Below the pieces are notes generated by a model, which saw only the letters and a program-made list of their open reading frames with translations, was not told the DNA's origin and made no database searches. 64,000 bases of DNA from Crossaster papposus. Its lineage: Eukaryota; Echinodermata; Asteroidea; Velatida; Solasteridae. Within the stretch, counting starts at the first letter, position 1. Each line of letters begins with the position of its first letter. Shown here one piece after another: positions 12,201 to 25,679 of this stretch. A program made the translations under genes and the position numbers. The stretch spans positions 62,001 through 126,000 of the forward strand of contig JBAIAA010000406.1 of assembly GCA_037893245.1 (NCBI GenBank), read 5' to 3'.

Positions 12201-15200
12201 CCCAAATGCTCTAAAGCGCCCATTGAGCCTAAGAAACACTTTTCGGCACTTTTTAACGTCAGATCACGAAACGGACTTACAACACTTCCAAATGGTCTAT
12301 AGCGCCCATTGAGCCTAACAAACACTTTTTGGCACTATTTACCTTCAGATCACGAAATGGACTTACAACACTCCCAAATGCTCTATAGCGCCCATTGAGC
12401 CTAACAAACACTTTTCGGCACTATTTACCTTCAGATCACAAAATGGACTTACAACACTCCCAAATGCTCTATAGCGTCCATTTAGCCTAACAAACACTTT
12501 TCGGCACTATTTACCTTCAGATCACAAAATGGATTTACAACACTCCCAAATGGTATATAGCGCCCATTGAGCCTAACAAACACTTTTCGGCACTTTTTAC
12601 CTTCAGATCACGAAATTGACTAACAACACTCCCAAATGCTCTATAGCGCCCATTGAGCCAAACAAACACTTTTCGGCACTTTTTACCGTCAGATCACGAA
12701 ATGGACTTCCAACACCCCAAAATGGTCTGTAGCGCACATTGAGCCTAACAAACACTTTTCGGCACTATTTACCTTCAGATCACGAAATGGACTTACAACA
12801 CTCGAAAATGGTCTATAGCGCCCATTGAGCCTAAGAAACACTTTTCGGTACTTTTTAACGTCAGATCACGAAACGGACTTACAACACTCCCAAATGCTCT
12901 ATAGCGTCCATTTAGCCTAACAAACACTTTTTGGCACTATTTACCTTCAGATCACGAAATGGACTTACAACACTCGAAATGATCTATTAGCGCCCATTGA
13001 GCCTAAGAAACACTTTTCGGTACTTTTTAACGTCAGATCACGAAACGGACTTACAACACTCCCAAATGGTCTATAGCGCCCATTGAGCCTAACAAACACT
13101 TTTTGGCACTATTTACCTTCAGATTACGAAATGGACTTACAACACTCCCAAATGCTCTATAGCGCCCATTGAGCCTAACAAACACTTTTCGGCACTTTTT
13201 ACGGTCAGATCACGAAATGGACTTCCAACACTCCAAAATGGTCTATAGCGCACATTGAGCCAAACAAACACTTTTTGGCACTATTTACCTTCAGATCACG
13301 AAATGGACTTACAACACTCCCTAATGCTCTATAGCGCCCATTGAGCCTAACAAACACTTTTCGGCACTTTTTACCTTCAGATCACGAAATTGACTAACAA
13401 CTCTCCCAAATGCTCTATAGCGCCCATTGAGCCTAACAAACACTTTTTGGCACGATTTACCTTCAGATCACGAAATGGACTTACAACACTCGAAAATGGT
13501 CTATTAGCGCCCATTGAGCCTAAGAAACACTTTTCGGTACTTTTTAACGTCAGATCACGAAACGGACTTACAACACTCCCAAATGGTCTATAGCGCACAT
13601 TGAGCCTAACAAACACTTTTTGGCACTATTTACCGTCAGATTACGAAATGGACTTACAACACTCCCAAATGCTCTATAGCGCCCATTTAGCCTAACAAAC
13701 ACTTTTCGGAACTATTTACCTTTAGATCACGAAATTGACTAACAACACTCCCAAATGCTCTATAGCGCCCATTGAGCCTAACAAACACCTTTCGGCACTA
13801 TTTACCTTCAGATCACGAAATGGACTTACAACACTCGAAAATGGTCTATAGCGCCCATTTAGCCTAAGAAACACTTTTCGGCACTTGTTACCTTCAGATT
13901 ACGAAATGGATTTACAACACTCGCAAATGCTCTATAGCGCCTATTGAGCCTAACAAACACTTTTCGGGGCACTATTTACCTTTAGATCACGAAATTGACT
14001 AACAACACTCCCAAATGCTCTATAGCGCCCATTGAGCCTAACAAACACTTTTTGGCACTATTTACCTTCAGATCACGAAATGGAGTTACAAACACTCCCA
14101 AATGCTCTATAGCTTCCATTTAGCCTAACAAACACTTTTCGGCACTTTTTACCCTCAGATCACGAAATGGACTTCCAACACTCCAAATTGGTCTATAGCG
14201 CACATTGAGCCAAACAAACACTTTTTGGCACTATTTACCTTCAGATCACGAAATGGATTTACAACACTCCCAAATGCTCTATAGCGCCCATTAAGCCTAA
14301 CAAACACTTTTCGGCACTATTTACCTTCAGATCACGAAATGGACTTACAACACTCCCAAATGCTCTATAGCGTCCATTTAGCCTAACAAACACTTTTCGG
14401 CACTATTTACCTTCAGATCACGAAATTGACTAACAACACTCCCAAATGCTCTAAAGCGCCCATTGAGCCTAAGAAACACTTTTCGGCACTTTTTAACGTC
14501 AGATCACGAAACGGACTTACAACACTTCCAAATGGTCTATAGCGCCCATTGAGCCTAACAAACACTTTTTGGCACTATTTACCTTCAGATCACGAAATGG
14601 ACTTACAACACTCCCAAATGCTCTATAGCGCCCATTGAGCCTAACAAACACTTTTCGGCACTATTTACCTTCAGATCACGAAATGGACTTACAACACTCC
14701 CAAATGCTCTATAGCGTCCATTTAGCCTAACAAACACTTTTCGGCACTATTTACCTTCAGATCACAAAATGGATTTACAACACTCCCAAATGGTCTATAG
14801 CGCCCATTGAGCCTAACAAACACTTTTCGGCACTTTTTACCTTCAGATCACGAAATTGACTAACAACACTCCCAAATGCTCTATAGCGCCCATTGAGCCA
14901 AACAAACACTTTTCGGCACTTTTTACCGTCAGATCACGAAATGGACTTCCAACACCCCAAAATGGTCTGTAGCGCACATTGAGCCTAACAAACACTTTTC
15001 GGCACTATTTACCTTCAGATCACGAAATGGACTTACAACACTCGAAAATGGTCTATAGCGCCCATTGAGCCTAAGAAACACTTTTCGGTACTTTTTAACG
15101 TCAGATCACGAAACGGACTTACAACACTCTCAAATGCTCTATAGCGTCCATTTAGCCTAACAAACACTTTTTGGCACTATTTACCTTCAGATCACGAAAT

Positions 15201-17040
15201 GGACTTACAACACTCGAAATGATCTATTAGCGCCCATTGAGCCTAACAAACACTTTTCGGAACTATTTACCTTTAGATCACGAAATTGACTAACAACACT
15301 CCCAAATGCTCTATAGCGCCCATTGAGCCTAACAAACACCTTTCGGCACTATTTACCTTCAGATCACGAAATGGACTTACAACACTCGAAAATGGTCTAT
15401 AGCGCCCATTGAGCCTAAGAAACACTTTTCGGCACTTTTTAACGTCAGATCACGAAACTGAATTACAACACTCCCAAATGCTCTATAGCGCCCATTGAGC
15501 CTAACAAACACTTTTTGGCACTATTTACCTTCAGATCACGAAATGGACTTACAACACTCTCAAATGCTCTATAGCGTCCATTTAGCCTAACAAACACTTT
15601 TTGGCACTATTTACCTTCAGATCACGAAATGGACTTACAACACTCGAAATGATCTATTAGCGCCCATTGAGCCTAAGAAACACTTTTCGGTACTTTTTAA
15701 CGTCAGATCACGAAACGGACTTACAACACTCCCAAATGGTCTATAGCGCCCATTGAGCCTAACAAACACTTTTTGGCACTATTTACCTTCAGATTACGAA
15801 ATGGACTTACAACACTCCCAAATGCTCTATAGCGCCCATTGAGCCTAACAAACACTTTTCGGCACTTTTTACCGTCAGATCACGAAATGGACTTCCAACA
15901 CTCCAAAATGGTCTATAGCGCACATTGAGCCAAACAAACACTTTTTGGCACTATTTACCTTCAGATCACGAAATGGACTTACAACACTCCCTAATGTTCT
16001 ATAGCGCCCATTGAGCCTAACAAACACTTTTCGGCACTTTTTACCTTCAGATCACGAAATTGACTAACAACTCTCCCAAATGCTCTATAGCGCCCATTGA
16101 GCCTAACAAACACTTTTTGGCACGATTTACCTTCAGATCACGAAACGGACTTACAACACTTCCAAATGGTCTATAGCGCCCATTGAGCCTAACAAACACT
16201 TTTTGGCACTATTTACCTTCAGATCACGAAATGGACTTACAACACTCCCAAATGCTCTATAGCGCCCATTGAGCCTAACAAACACTTTTCGGCACTATTT
16301 ACCTTCAGATCACAAAATGGACTTACAACACTCCCAAATGCTCTATAGCGTCCATTTAGCCTAACAAACACTTTTCGGCACTATTTACCTTCAGATCACA
16401 AAATGGATTTACAACACTCCCAAATGGTATATAGCGCCCATTGAGCCTAACAAACACTTTTCGGCACTTTTTACCTTCAGATCACGAAATTGACTAACAA
16501 CACTCCCAAATGCTCTATAGCGCCCATTGAGCCAAACAAACACTTTTCGGCACTTTTTACCGTCAGATCACGAAATGGACTTCCAACACCCCAAAATGGT
16601 CTGTAGCGCACATTGAGCCTAACAAACACTTTTCGGCACTATTTACCTTCAGATCACGAAATGGACTTACAACACTCGAAAATGGTCTATAGCGCCCATT
16701 GAGCCTAAGAAACACTTTTCGGTACTTTTTAACGTCAGATCACGAAACGGACTTACAACACTCCCAAATGCTCTATAGCGTCCATTTAGCCTAACAAACA
16801 CTTTTTGGCACTATTTACCTTCAGATCACGAAATGGACTTACAACACTCGAAATGATCTATTAGCGCCCATTGAGCCTAAGAAACACTTTTCGGTACTTT
16901 TTAACGTCAGATCACGAAACGGACTTACAACACTCCCAAATGGTCTATAGCGCCCATTGAGCCTAACAAACACTTTTTGGCACTATTTACCTTCAGATTA
17001 CGAAATGGACTTACAACACTCCCAAATGGTCTATAGCGCC
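6219..17040 (+). repeat. 10.8-kb segment, copy 1 (near-identical copy at 41,859)
   Basis: From about 6,219 to 17,040 the sequence matches 41,859-52,680 at a constant offset of 35,640 bp. All marker monomers agree: F units at 7796, 10293, 11842 and 14082 pair with 43436, 45933, 47482 and 49722. Spot-checks found one substitution, A at 11,751 against G at 47,391. Both edges fall inside ordinary monomers without loss of phase. Such a copy implies recent long-range exchange or re-insertion within the array. An assembly duplication is a possible alternative. Confidence 0.9.
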
Positions 17041-20000
17041 CATTGAGCCTAACAAACACCTTTCGGCACTATTTACCTTCAGATCACGAAATGGACTTAC
17101 AACACTCGAAAATGGTCTATAGCGCCCATTTAGCCTAAGAAACACTTTTCGGCACTTTTTAACGTCAGATCACGAAACGGACTTACAACACTCCCAAATG
17201 GTCTATAGCGCCCATTGAGCCTAACAAACACTTTTCGGCACTTTTTACCTTCAGATCACGAAATTGACTAACAACTCTCCAAAATGCTCTATAGCGCCCA
17301 TTGAGCCTAACAAACACTTTTTGGCACTATTTACCTTCAGATCACGAAATGGAGTTACAAACACTCCCAAATGCTCTATAGCTTCCATTTAGCCTAACAA
17401 ACACTTTTCGGCACTTTTTACCCTCAGATCACGAAATGGACTTCCAACACTCCAAATTGGTCTATAGCGCACATTGAGCCAAACAAACACTTTTTGGCAC
17501 TATTTACCTTCAGATCACGAAATGGATTTACAACACTCCCAAATGCTCTATAGCGCCCATTAAGCCTAACAAACACTTTTCGGCACTATTTACCTTCAGA
17601 TCACGAAATGGACTTACAACACTCCCAAATGCTCTATAGCGTCCATTTAGCCTAACAAACACTTTTCGGCACTATTTACCTTCAGATCACGAAATTGACT
17701 AACAACACTCCCAAATGCTCTAAAGCGCCCATTGAGCCTAAGAAACACTTTTCGGCACTTTTTAACGTCAGATCACGAAACGGACTTACAACACTTCCAA
17801 ATGGTCTATAGCGCCCATTGAGCCTAACAAACACTTTTTGGCACTATTTACCTTCAGATCACGAAATGGACTTACAACACTCCCAAATGCTCTATAGCGC
17901 CCATTGAGCCTAACAAACACTTTTCGGCACTATTTACCTTCAGATCACAAAATGGACTTACAACACTCCCAAATGCTCTATAGCGTCCATTTAGCCTAAC
18001 AAACACTTTTCGGCACTATTTACCTTCAGATCACAAAATGGATTTACAACACTCCCAAATGGTATATAGCGCCCATTGAGCCTAACAAACACTTTTCGGC
18101 ACTTTTTACCTTCAGATCACGAAATTGACTAACAACACTCCCAAATGCTCTATAGCGCCCATTGAGCCAAACAAACACTTTTCGGCACTTTTTACCGTCA
18201 GATCACGAAATGGACTTCCAACACCCCAAAATGGTCTGTAGCGCACATTGAGCCTAACAAACACTTTTCGGCACTATTTACCTTCAGATCACGAAATGGA
18301 CTTACAACACTCGAAAATGGTCTATAGCGCCCATTGAGCCTAAGAAACACTTTTCGGTACTTTTTAACGTCAGATCACGAAACGGACTTACAACACTCCC
18401 AAATGCTCTATAGCGTCCATTTAGCCTAACAAACACTTTTTGGCACTATTTACCGTCAGATTACGAAATGGACTTACAACACTCCCAAATGCTCTATAGC
18501 GCCCATTTAGCCTAACAAACACTTTTCGGAACTATTTACCTTTAGATCACGAAATTGACTAACAACACTCCCAAATGCTCTATAGCGCCCATTGAGCCTA
18601 ACAAACACCTTTCGGCACTATTTACCTTCAGATCACGAAATGGACTTACAACACTCGAAAATGGTCTATAGCGCCCATTTAGCCTAAGAAACACTTTTCG
18701 GCACTTGTTACCTTCAGATTACGAAATGGATTTACAACACTCGCAAATGCTCTATAGCGCCTATTGAGCCTAACAAACACTTTTCGGGGCACTATTTACC
18801 TTTAGATCACGAAATTGACTAACAACACTCCCAAATGCTCTATAGCGCCCATTGAGCCTAACAAACACTTTTCGGCACTATTTACCTTCAGATCACGAAA
18901 TGGACTTACAACACTCGAAAATGGTCTATAGCGCCCATTGAGCCTAAGAAACACTTTTCGGCACTTTTTAACGTCAGATCACGAAACTGAATTACAACAC
19001 TCCCAAATGCTCTATAGCGCCCATTGAGCCTAACAAACACTTTTTGGCACTATTTACCTTCAGATCACGAAATGGACTTACAACACTCTCAAATGCTCTA
19101 TAGCGTCCATTTAGCCTAACAAACACTTTTTGGCACTATTTACCTTCAGATCACGAAATGGACTTACAACACTCGAAATGATCTATTAGCGCCCATTGAG
19201 CCTAAGAAACACTTTTCGGTACTTTTTAACGTCAGATCACGAAACGGACTTACAACACTCCCAAATGGTCTATAGCGCCCATTGAGCCTAACAAACACTT
19301 TTTGGCACTATTTACCTTCAGATTACGAAATGGACTTACAACACTCCCAAATGCTCTATAGCGCCCATTGAGCCTAACAAACACTTTTCGGCACTTTTTA
19401 CCGTCAGATCACGAAATGGACTTCCAACACTCCAAAATGGTCTATAGCGCACATTGAGCCAAACAAACACTTTTTGGCACTATTTACCTTCAGATCACGA
19501 AATGGACTTACAACACTCCCTAATGTTCTATAGCGCCCATTGAGCCTAACAAACACTTTTCGGCACTTTTTACCTTCAGATCACGAAATTGACTAACAAC
19601 TCTCCCAAATGCTCTATAGCGCACATTGAGCCTAACAAACACTTTTTGGCACGATTTACCTTCAGATCACGAAATGGACTTACAACACTCGAAAATGGTC
19701 TATAGCGCCCATTTAGCCTAACAAACACTTTTCGGAACTATTTACCTTTAGATCACGAAATTGACTAACAACACTCCCAAATGCTCTATAGCGCCCATTG
19801 AGCCTAACAAACACTTTTTGGCACTATTTACCTTCAGATCACGAAATGGAGTTACAAACACTCCCAAATGCTCTATAGCTTCCATTTAGCCTAACAAACA
19901 CTTTTCGGCACTTTTTACCCTCAGATCACGAAATGGACTTCCAACACTCCAAATTGGTCTATAGCGCACATTGAGCCAAACAAACACTTTTTGGCACTAT

Positions 20001-23000
20001 TTACCTTCAGATCACGAAATGGATTTACAACACTCCCAAATGCTCTATAGCGCCCATTAAGCCTAACAAACACTTTTCGGCACTATTTACCTTCAGATCA
20101 CGAAATGGACTTACAACACTCCCAAATGCTCTATAGCGTCCATTTAGCCTAACAAACACTTTTCGGCACTATTTACCTTCAGATCACGAAATTGACTAAC
20201 AACACTCCCAAATGCTCTAAAGCGCCCATTGAGCCTAAGAAACACTTTTCGGCACTTTTTAACGTCAGATCACGAAACGGACTTACAACACTTCCAAATG
20301 GTCTATAGCGCCCATTGAGCCTAACAAACACTTTTTGGCACTATTTACCTTCAGATCACGAAATGGACTTACAACACTCCCAAATGCTCTATAGCGCCCA
20401 TTGAGCCTAACAAACACTTTTCGGCACTATTTACCTTCAGATCACGAAATGGACTTACAACACTCCCAAATGCTCTATAGCGTCCATTTAGCCTAACAAA
20501 CACTTTTCGGCACTATTTACCTTCAGATCACAAAATGGATTTACAACACTCCCAAATGGTCTATAGCGCCCATTGAGCCTAACAAACACTTTTCGGCACT
20601 TTTTACCTTCAGATCACGAAATTGACTAACAACACTCCCAAATGCTCTATAGCGCCCATTGAGCCAAACAAACACTTTTCGGCACTTTTTACCGTCAGAT
20701 CACGAAATGGACTTCCAACACCCCAAAATGGTCTGTAGCGCACATTGAGCCTAACAAACACTTTTCGGCACTATTTACCTTCAGATCACGAAATGGACTT
20801 ACAACACTCGAAAATGGTCTATAGCGCCCATTGAGCCTAAGAAACACTTTTCGGTACTTTTTAACGTCAGATCACGAAACGGACTTACAACACTCTCAAA
20901 TGCTCTATAGCGTCCATTTAGCCTAACAAACACTTTTTGGCACTATTTACCTTCAGATCACGAAATGGACTTACAACACTCGAAATGATCTATTAGCGCC
21001 CATTGAGCCTAACAAACACTTTTCGGAACTATTTACCTTTAGATCACGAAATTGACTAACAACACTCCCAAATGCTCTATAGCGCCCATTGAGCCTAACA
21101 AACACCTTTCGGCACTATTTACCTTCAGATCACGAAATGGACTTACAACACTCGAAAATGGTCTATAGCGCCCATTTAGCCTAAGAAACACTTTTCGGCA
21201 CTTTTTAACGTCAGATCACGAAACGGACTTACAACACTCCCAAATGGTCTATAGCGCCCATTGAGCCTAACAAACACTTTTCGGCACTTTTTACCTTCAG
21301 ATCACAAAATTGACTAACAACTCTCCCAAATGCTCTATAGCGCCCATTGAGCCTAACAAACACTTTTTGGCACTATTTACCTTCAGATCACAAAATGGAG
21401 TTACAAACACTCCCAAATGCTCTATAGCTTCCATTTAGCCTAACAAACACTTTTCGGCACTTTTTACCCTCAGATCACGAAATGGACTTCCAACACTCCA
21501 AATTGGTCTATAGCGCACATTGAGCCAAACAAACACTTTTTGGCACTATTTACCTTCAGATCACGAAATGGATTTACAACACTCCCAAATGCTCTATAGC
21601 GCCCATTAAGCCTAACAAACACTTTTCGGCACTATTTACCTTCAGATCACGAAATGGACTTACAACACTCCCAAATGCTCTATAGCGTCCATTTAGCCTA
21701 ACAAACACTTTTCGGCACTATTTACCTTCAGATCACGAAATTGACTAACAACACTCCCAAATGCTCTAAAGCGCCCATTGAGCCTAAGAAACACTTTTCG
21801 GCACTTTTTAACGTCAGATCACGAAACGGACTTACAACACTTCCAAATGGTCTATAGCGCCCATTGAGCCTAACAAACACTTTTTGGCACTATTTACCTT
21901 CAGATCACGAAATGGACTTACAACACTCCCAAATGCTCTATAGCGCCCATTGAGCCTAACAAACACTTTTCGGCACTATTTACCTTCAGATCACAAAATG
22001 GACTTACAACACTCCCAAATGCTCTATAGCGTCCATTTAGCCTAACAAACACTTTTCGGCACTATTTACCTTCAGATCACAAAATGGATTTACAACACTC
22101 CCAAATGGTATATAGCGCCCATTGAGCCTAACAAACACTTTTCGGCACTTTTTACCTTCAGATCACGAAATTGACTAACAACACTCCCAAATGCTCTATA
22201 GCGCCCATTGAGCCAAACAAACACTTTTCGGCACTTTTTACCGTCAGATCACGAAATGGACTTCCAACACCCCAAAATGGTCTGTAGCGCACATTGAGCC
22301 TAACAAACACTTTTCGGCACTATTTACCTTCAGATCACGAAATGGACTTACAACACTCGAAAATGGTCTATAGCGCCCATTGAGCCTAAGAAACACTTTT
22401 CGGTACTTTTTAACGTCAGATCACGAAACGGACTTACAACACTCCCAAATGCTCTATAGCGTCCATTTAGCCTAACAAACACTTTTTGGCACTATTTACC
22501 TTCAGATCACGAAATGGACTTACAACACTCGAAATGATCTATTAGCGCCCATTGAGCCTAAGAAACACTTTTCGGTACTTTTTAACGTCAGATCACGAAA
22601 CGGACTTACAACACTCCCAAATGGTCTATAGCGCCCATTGAGCCTAACAAACACTTTTTGGCACTATTTACCTTCAGATTACGAAATGGACTTACAACAC
22701 TCCCAAATGCTCTATAGCGCCCATTGAGCCTAACAAACACTTTTCGGCACTTTTTACGGTCAGATCACGAAATGGACTTCCAACACTCCAAAATGGTCTA
22801 TAGCGCACATTGAGCCAAACAAACACTTTTTGGCACTATTTACCTTCAGATCACGAAATGGACTTACAACACTCCCTAATGCTCTATAGCGCCCATTGAG
22901 CCTAACAAACACTTTTCGGCACTTTTTACCTTCAGATCACGAAATTGACTAACAACTCTCCCAAATGCTCTATAGCGCCCATTGAGCCTAACAAACACTT

Positions 23001-25679
23001 TTTGGCACGATTTACCTTCAGATCACGAAATGGACTTACAACACTCGAAAATGGTCTATTAGCGCCCATTGAGCCTAAGAAACACTTTTCGGTACTTTTT
23101 AACGTCAGATCACGAAACGGACTTACAACACTCCCAAATGGTCTATAGCGCACATTGAGCCTAACAAACACTTTTTGGCACTATTTACCGTCAGATTACG
23201 AAATGGACTTACAACACTCCCAAATGCTCTATAGCGCCCATTTAGCCTAACAAACACTTTTCGGAACTATTTACCTTTAGATCACGAAATTGACTAACAA
23301 CACTCCCAAATGCTCTATAGCGCCCATTGAGCCTAACAAACACCTTTCGGCACTATTTACCTTCAGATCACGAAATGGACTTACAACACTCGAAAATGGT
23401 CTATAGCGCCCATTTAGCCTAAGAAACACTTTTCGGCACTTGTTACCTTCAGATTACGAAATGGATTTACAACACTCGCAAATGCTCTATAGCGCCTATT
23501 GAGCCTAACAAACACTTTTCGGGGCACTATTTACCTTTAGATCACGAAATTGACTAACAACACTCCCAAATGCTCTATAGCGCCCATTGAGCCTAACAAA
23601 CACTTTTTGGCACTATTTACCTTCAGATCACGAAATGGAGTTACAAACACTCCCAAATGCTCTATAGCTTCCATTTAGCCTAACAAACACTTTTCGGCAC
23701 TTTTTACCCTCAGATCACGAAATGGACTTCCAACACTCCAAATTGGTCTATAGCGCACATTGAGCCAAACAAACACTTTTTGGCACTATTTACCTTCAGA
23801 TCACGAAATGGATTTACAACACTCCCAAATGCTCTATAGCGCCCATTAAGCCTAACAAACACTTTTCGGCACTATTTACCTTCAGATCACGAAATGGACT
23901 TACAACACTCCCAAATGCTCTATAGCGTCCATTTAGCCTAACAAACACTTTTCGGCACTATTTACCTTCAGATCACGAAATTGACTAACAACACTCCCAA
24001 ATGCTCTAAAGCGCCCATTGAGCCTAAGAAACACTTTTCGGCACTTTTTAACGTCAGATCACGAAACGGACTTACAACACTTCCAAATGGTCTATAGCGC
24101 CCATTGAGCCTAACAAACACTTTTTGGCACTATTTACCTTCAGATCACGAAATGGACTTACAACACTCCCAAATGCTCTATAGCGCCCATTGAGCCTAAC
24201 AAACACTTTTCGGCACTATTTACCTTCAGATCACGAAATGGACTTACAACACTCCCAAATGCTCTATAGCGTCCATTTAGCCTAACAAACACTTTTCGGC
24301 ACTATTTACCTTCAGATCACAAAATGGATTTACAACACTCCCAAATGGTCTATAGCGCCCATTGAGCCTAACAAACACTTTTCGGCACTTTTTACCTTCA
24401 GATCACGAAATTGACTAACAACACTCCCAAATGCTCTATAGCGCCCATTGAGCCAAACAAACACTTTTCGGCACTTTTTACCGTCAGATCACGAAATGGA
24501 CTTCCAACACCCCAAAATGGTCTGTAGCGCACATTGAGCCTAACAAACACTTTTCGGCACTATTTACCTTCAGATCACGAAATGGACTTACAACACTCGA
24601 AAATGGTCTATAGCGCCCATTGAGCCTAAGAAACACTTTTCGGTACTTTTTAACGTCAGATCACGAAACGGACTTACAACACTCTCAAATGCTCTATAGC
24701 GTCCATTTAGCCTAACAAACACTTTTTGGCACTATTTACCTTCAGATCACGAAATGGACTTACAACACTCGAAATGATCTATTAGCGCCCATTGAGCCTA
24801 ACAAACACTTTTCGGAACTATTTACCTTTAGATCACGAAATTGACTAACAACACTCCCAAATGCTCTATAGCGCCCATTGAGCCTAACAAACACCTTTCG
24901 GCACTATTTACCTTCAGATCACGAAATGGACTTACAACACTCGAAAATGGTCTATAGCGCCCATTGAGCCTAAGAAACACTTTTCGGCACTTTTTAACGT
25001 CAGATCACGAAACTGAATTACAACACTCCCAAATGCTCTATAGCGCCCATTGAGCCTAACAAACACTTTTTGGCACTATTTACCTTCAGATCACGAAATG
25101 GACTTACAACACTCTCAAATGCTCTATAGCGTCCATTTAGCCTAACAAACACTTTTTGGCACTATTTACCTTCAGATCACGAAATGGACTTACAACACTC
25201 GAAATGATCTATTAGCGCCCATTGAGCCTAAGAAACACTTTTCGGTACTTTTTAACGTCAGATCACGAAACGGACTTACAACACTCCCAAATGGTCTATA
25301 GCGCCCATTGAGCCTAACAAACACTTTTTGGCACTATTTACCTTCAGATTACGAAATGGACTTACAACACTCCCAAATGCTCTATAGCGCCCATTGAGCC
25401 TAACAAACACTTTTCGGCACTTTTTACCGTCAGATCACGAAATGGACTTCCAACACTCCAAAATGGTCTATAGCGCACATTGAGCCAAACAAACACTTTT
25501 TGGCACTATTTACCTTCAGATCACGAAATGGACTTACAACACTCCCTAATGTTCTATAGCGCCCATTGAGCCTAACAAACACTTTTCGGCACTTTTTACC
25601 TTCAGATCACGAAATTGACTAACAACTCTCCCAAATGCTCTATAGCGCCCATTGAGCCTAACAAACACTTTTTGGCACT
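17041..25679 (+). repeat. 8.6-kb tandem copy of 7,486-16,124 (offset 9,555)
   Basis: The block follows directly on its template plus about 0.9 kb, so the pair is a tandem duplication of 9,555 bp (111 monomers plus 9 bases). The rare TCTCCAAAATG variant at 7,721 recurs at 17,276, and F units at 7796, 10293, 11842 and 14082 recur at 17351, 19848, 21397 and 23637. It shares the A at 21,306 with 11,751. It has its own substitution, A at 21,392 against G at 11,837. The right edge lies where CACGATTTACC of the template (16,122) becomes CACTTTTTACCG. Confidence 0.88.
22290..25676 (+). repeat. 3.4-kb block duplicated in tandem (template of 25,738-29,120)
   Basis: Sequence from about 22,290 to 25,676 is repeated at an offset of 3,444 bp (40 monomers plus 4 bases) immediately to its right. 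The TCTATTAGCG unit near 23,058 recurs at 26,502, the CGGGGC unit at 23,521 recurs at 26,965, and the F unit at 23,637 recurs at 27,081. A unit of hybrid appearance (CACTTTTTACCG with CGAAACGG and CACTTCC) at about 25,670-25,735 joins the two copies. Confidence 0.85.
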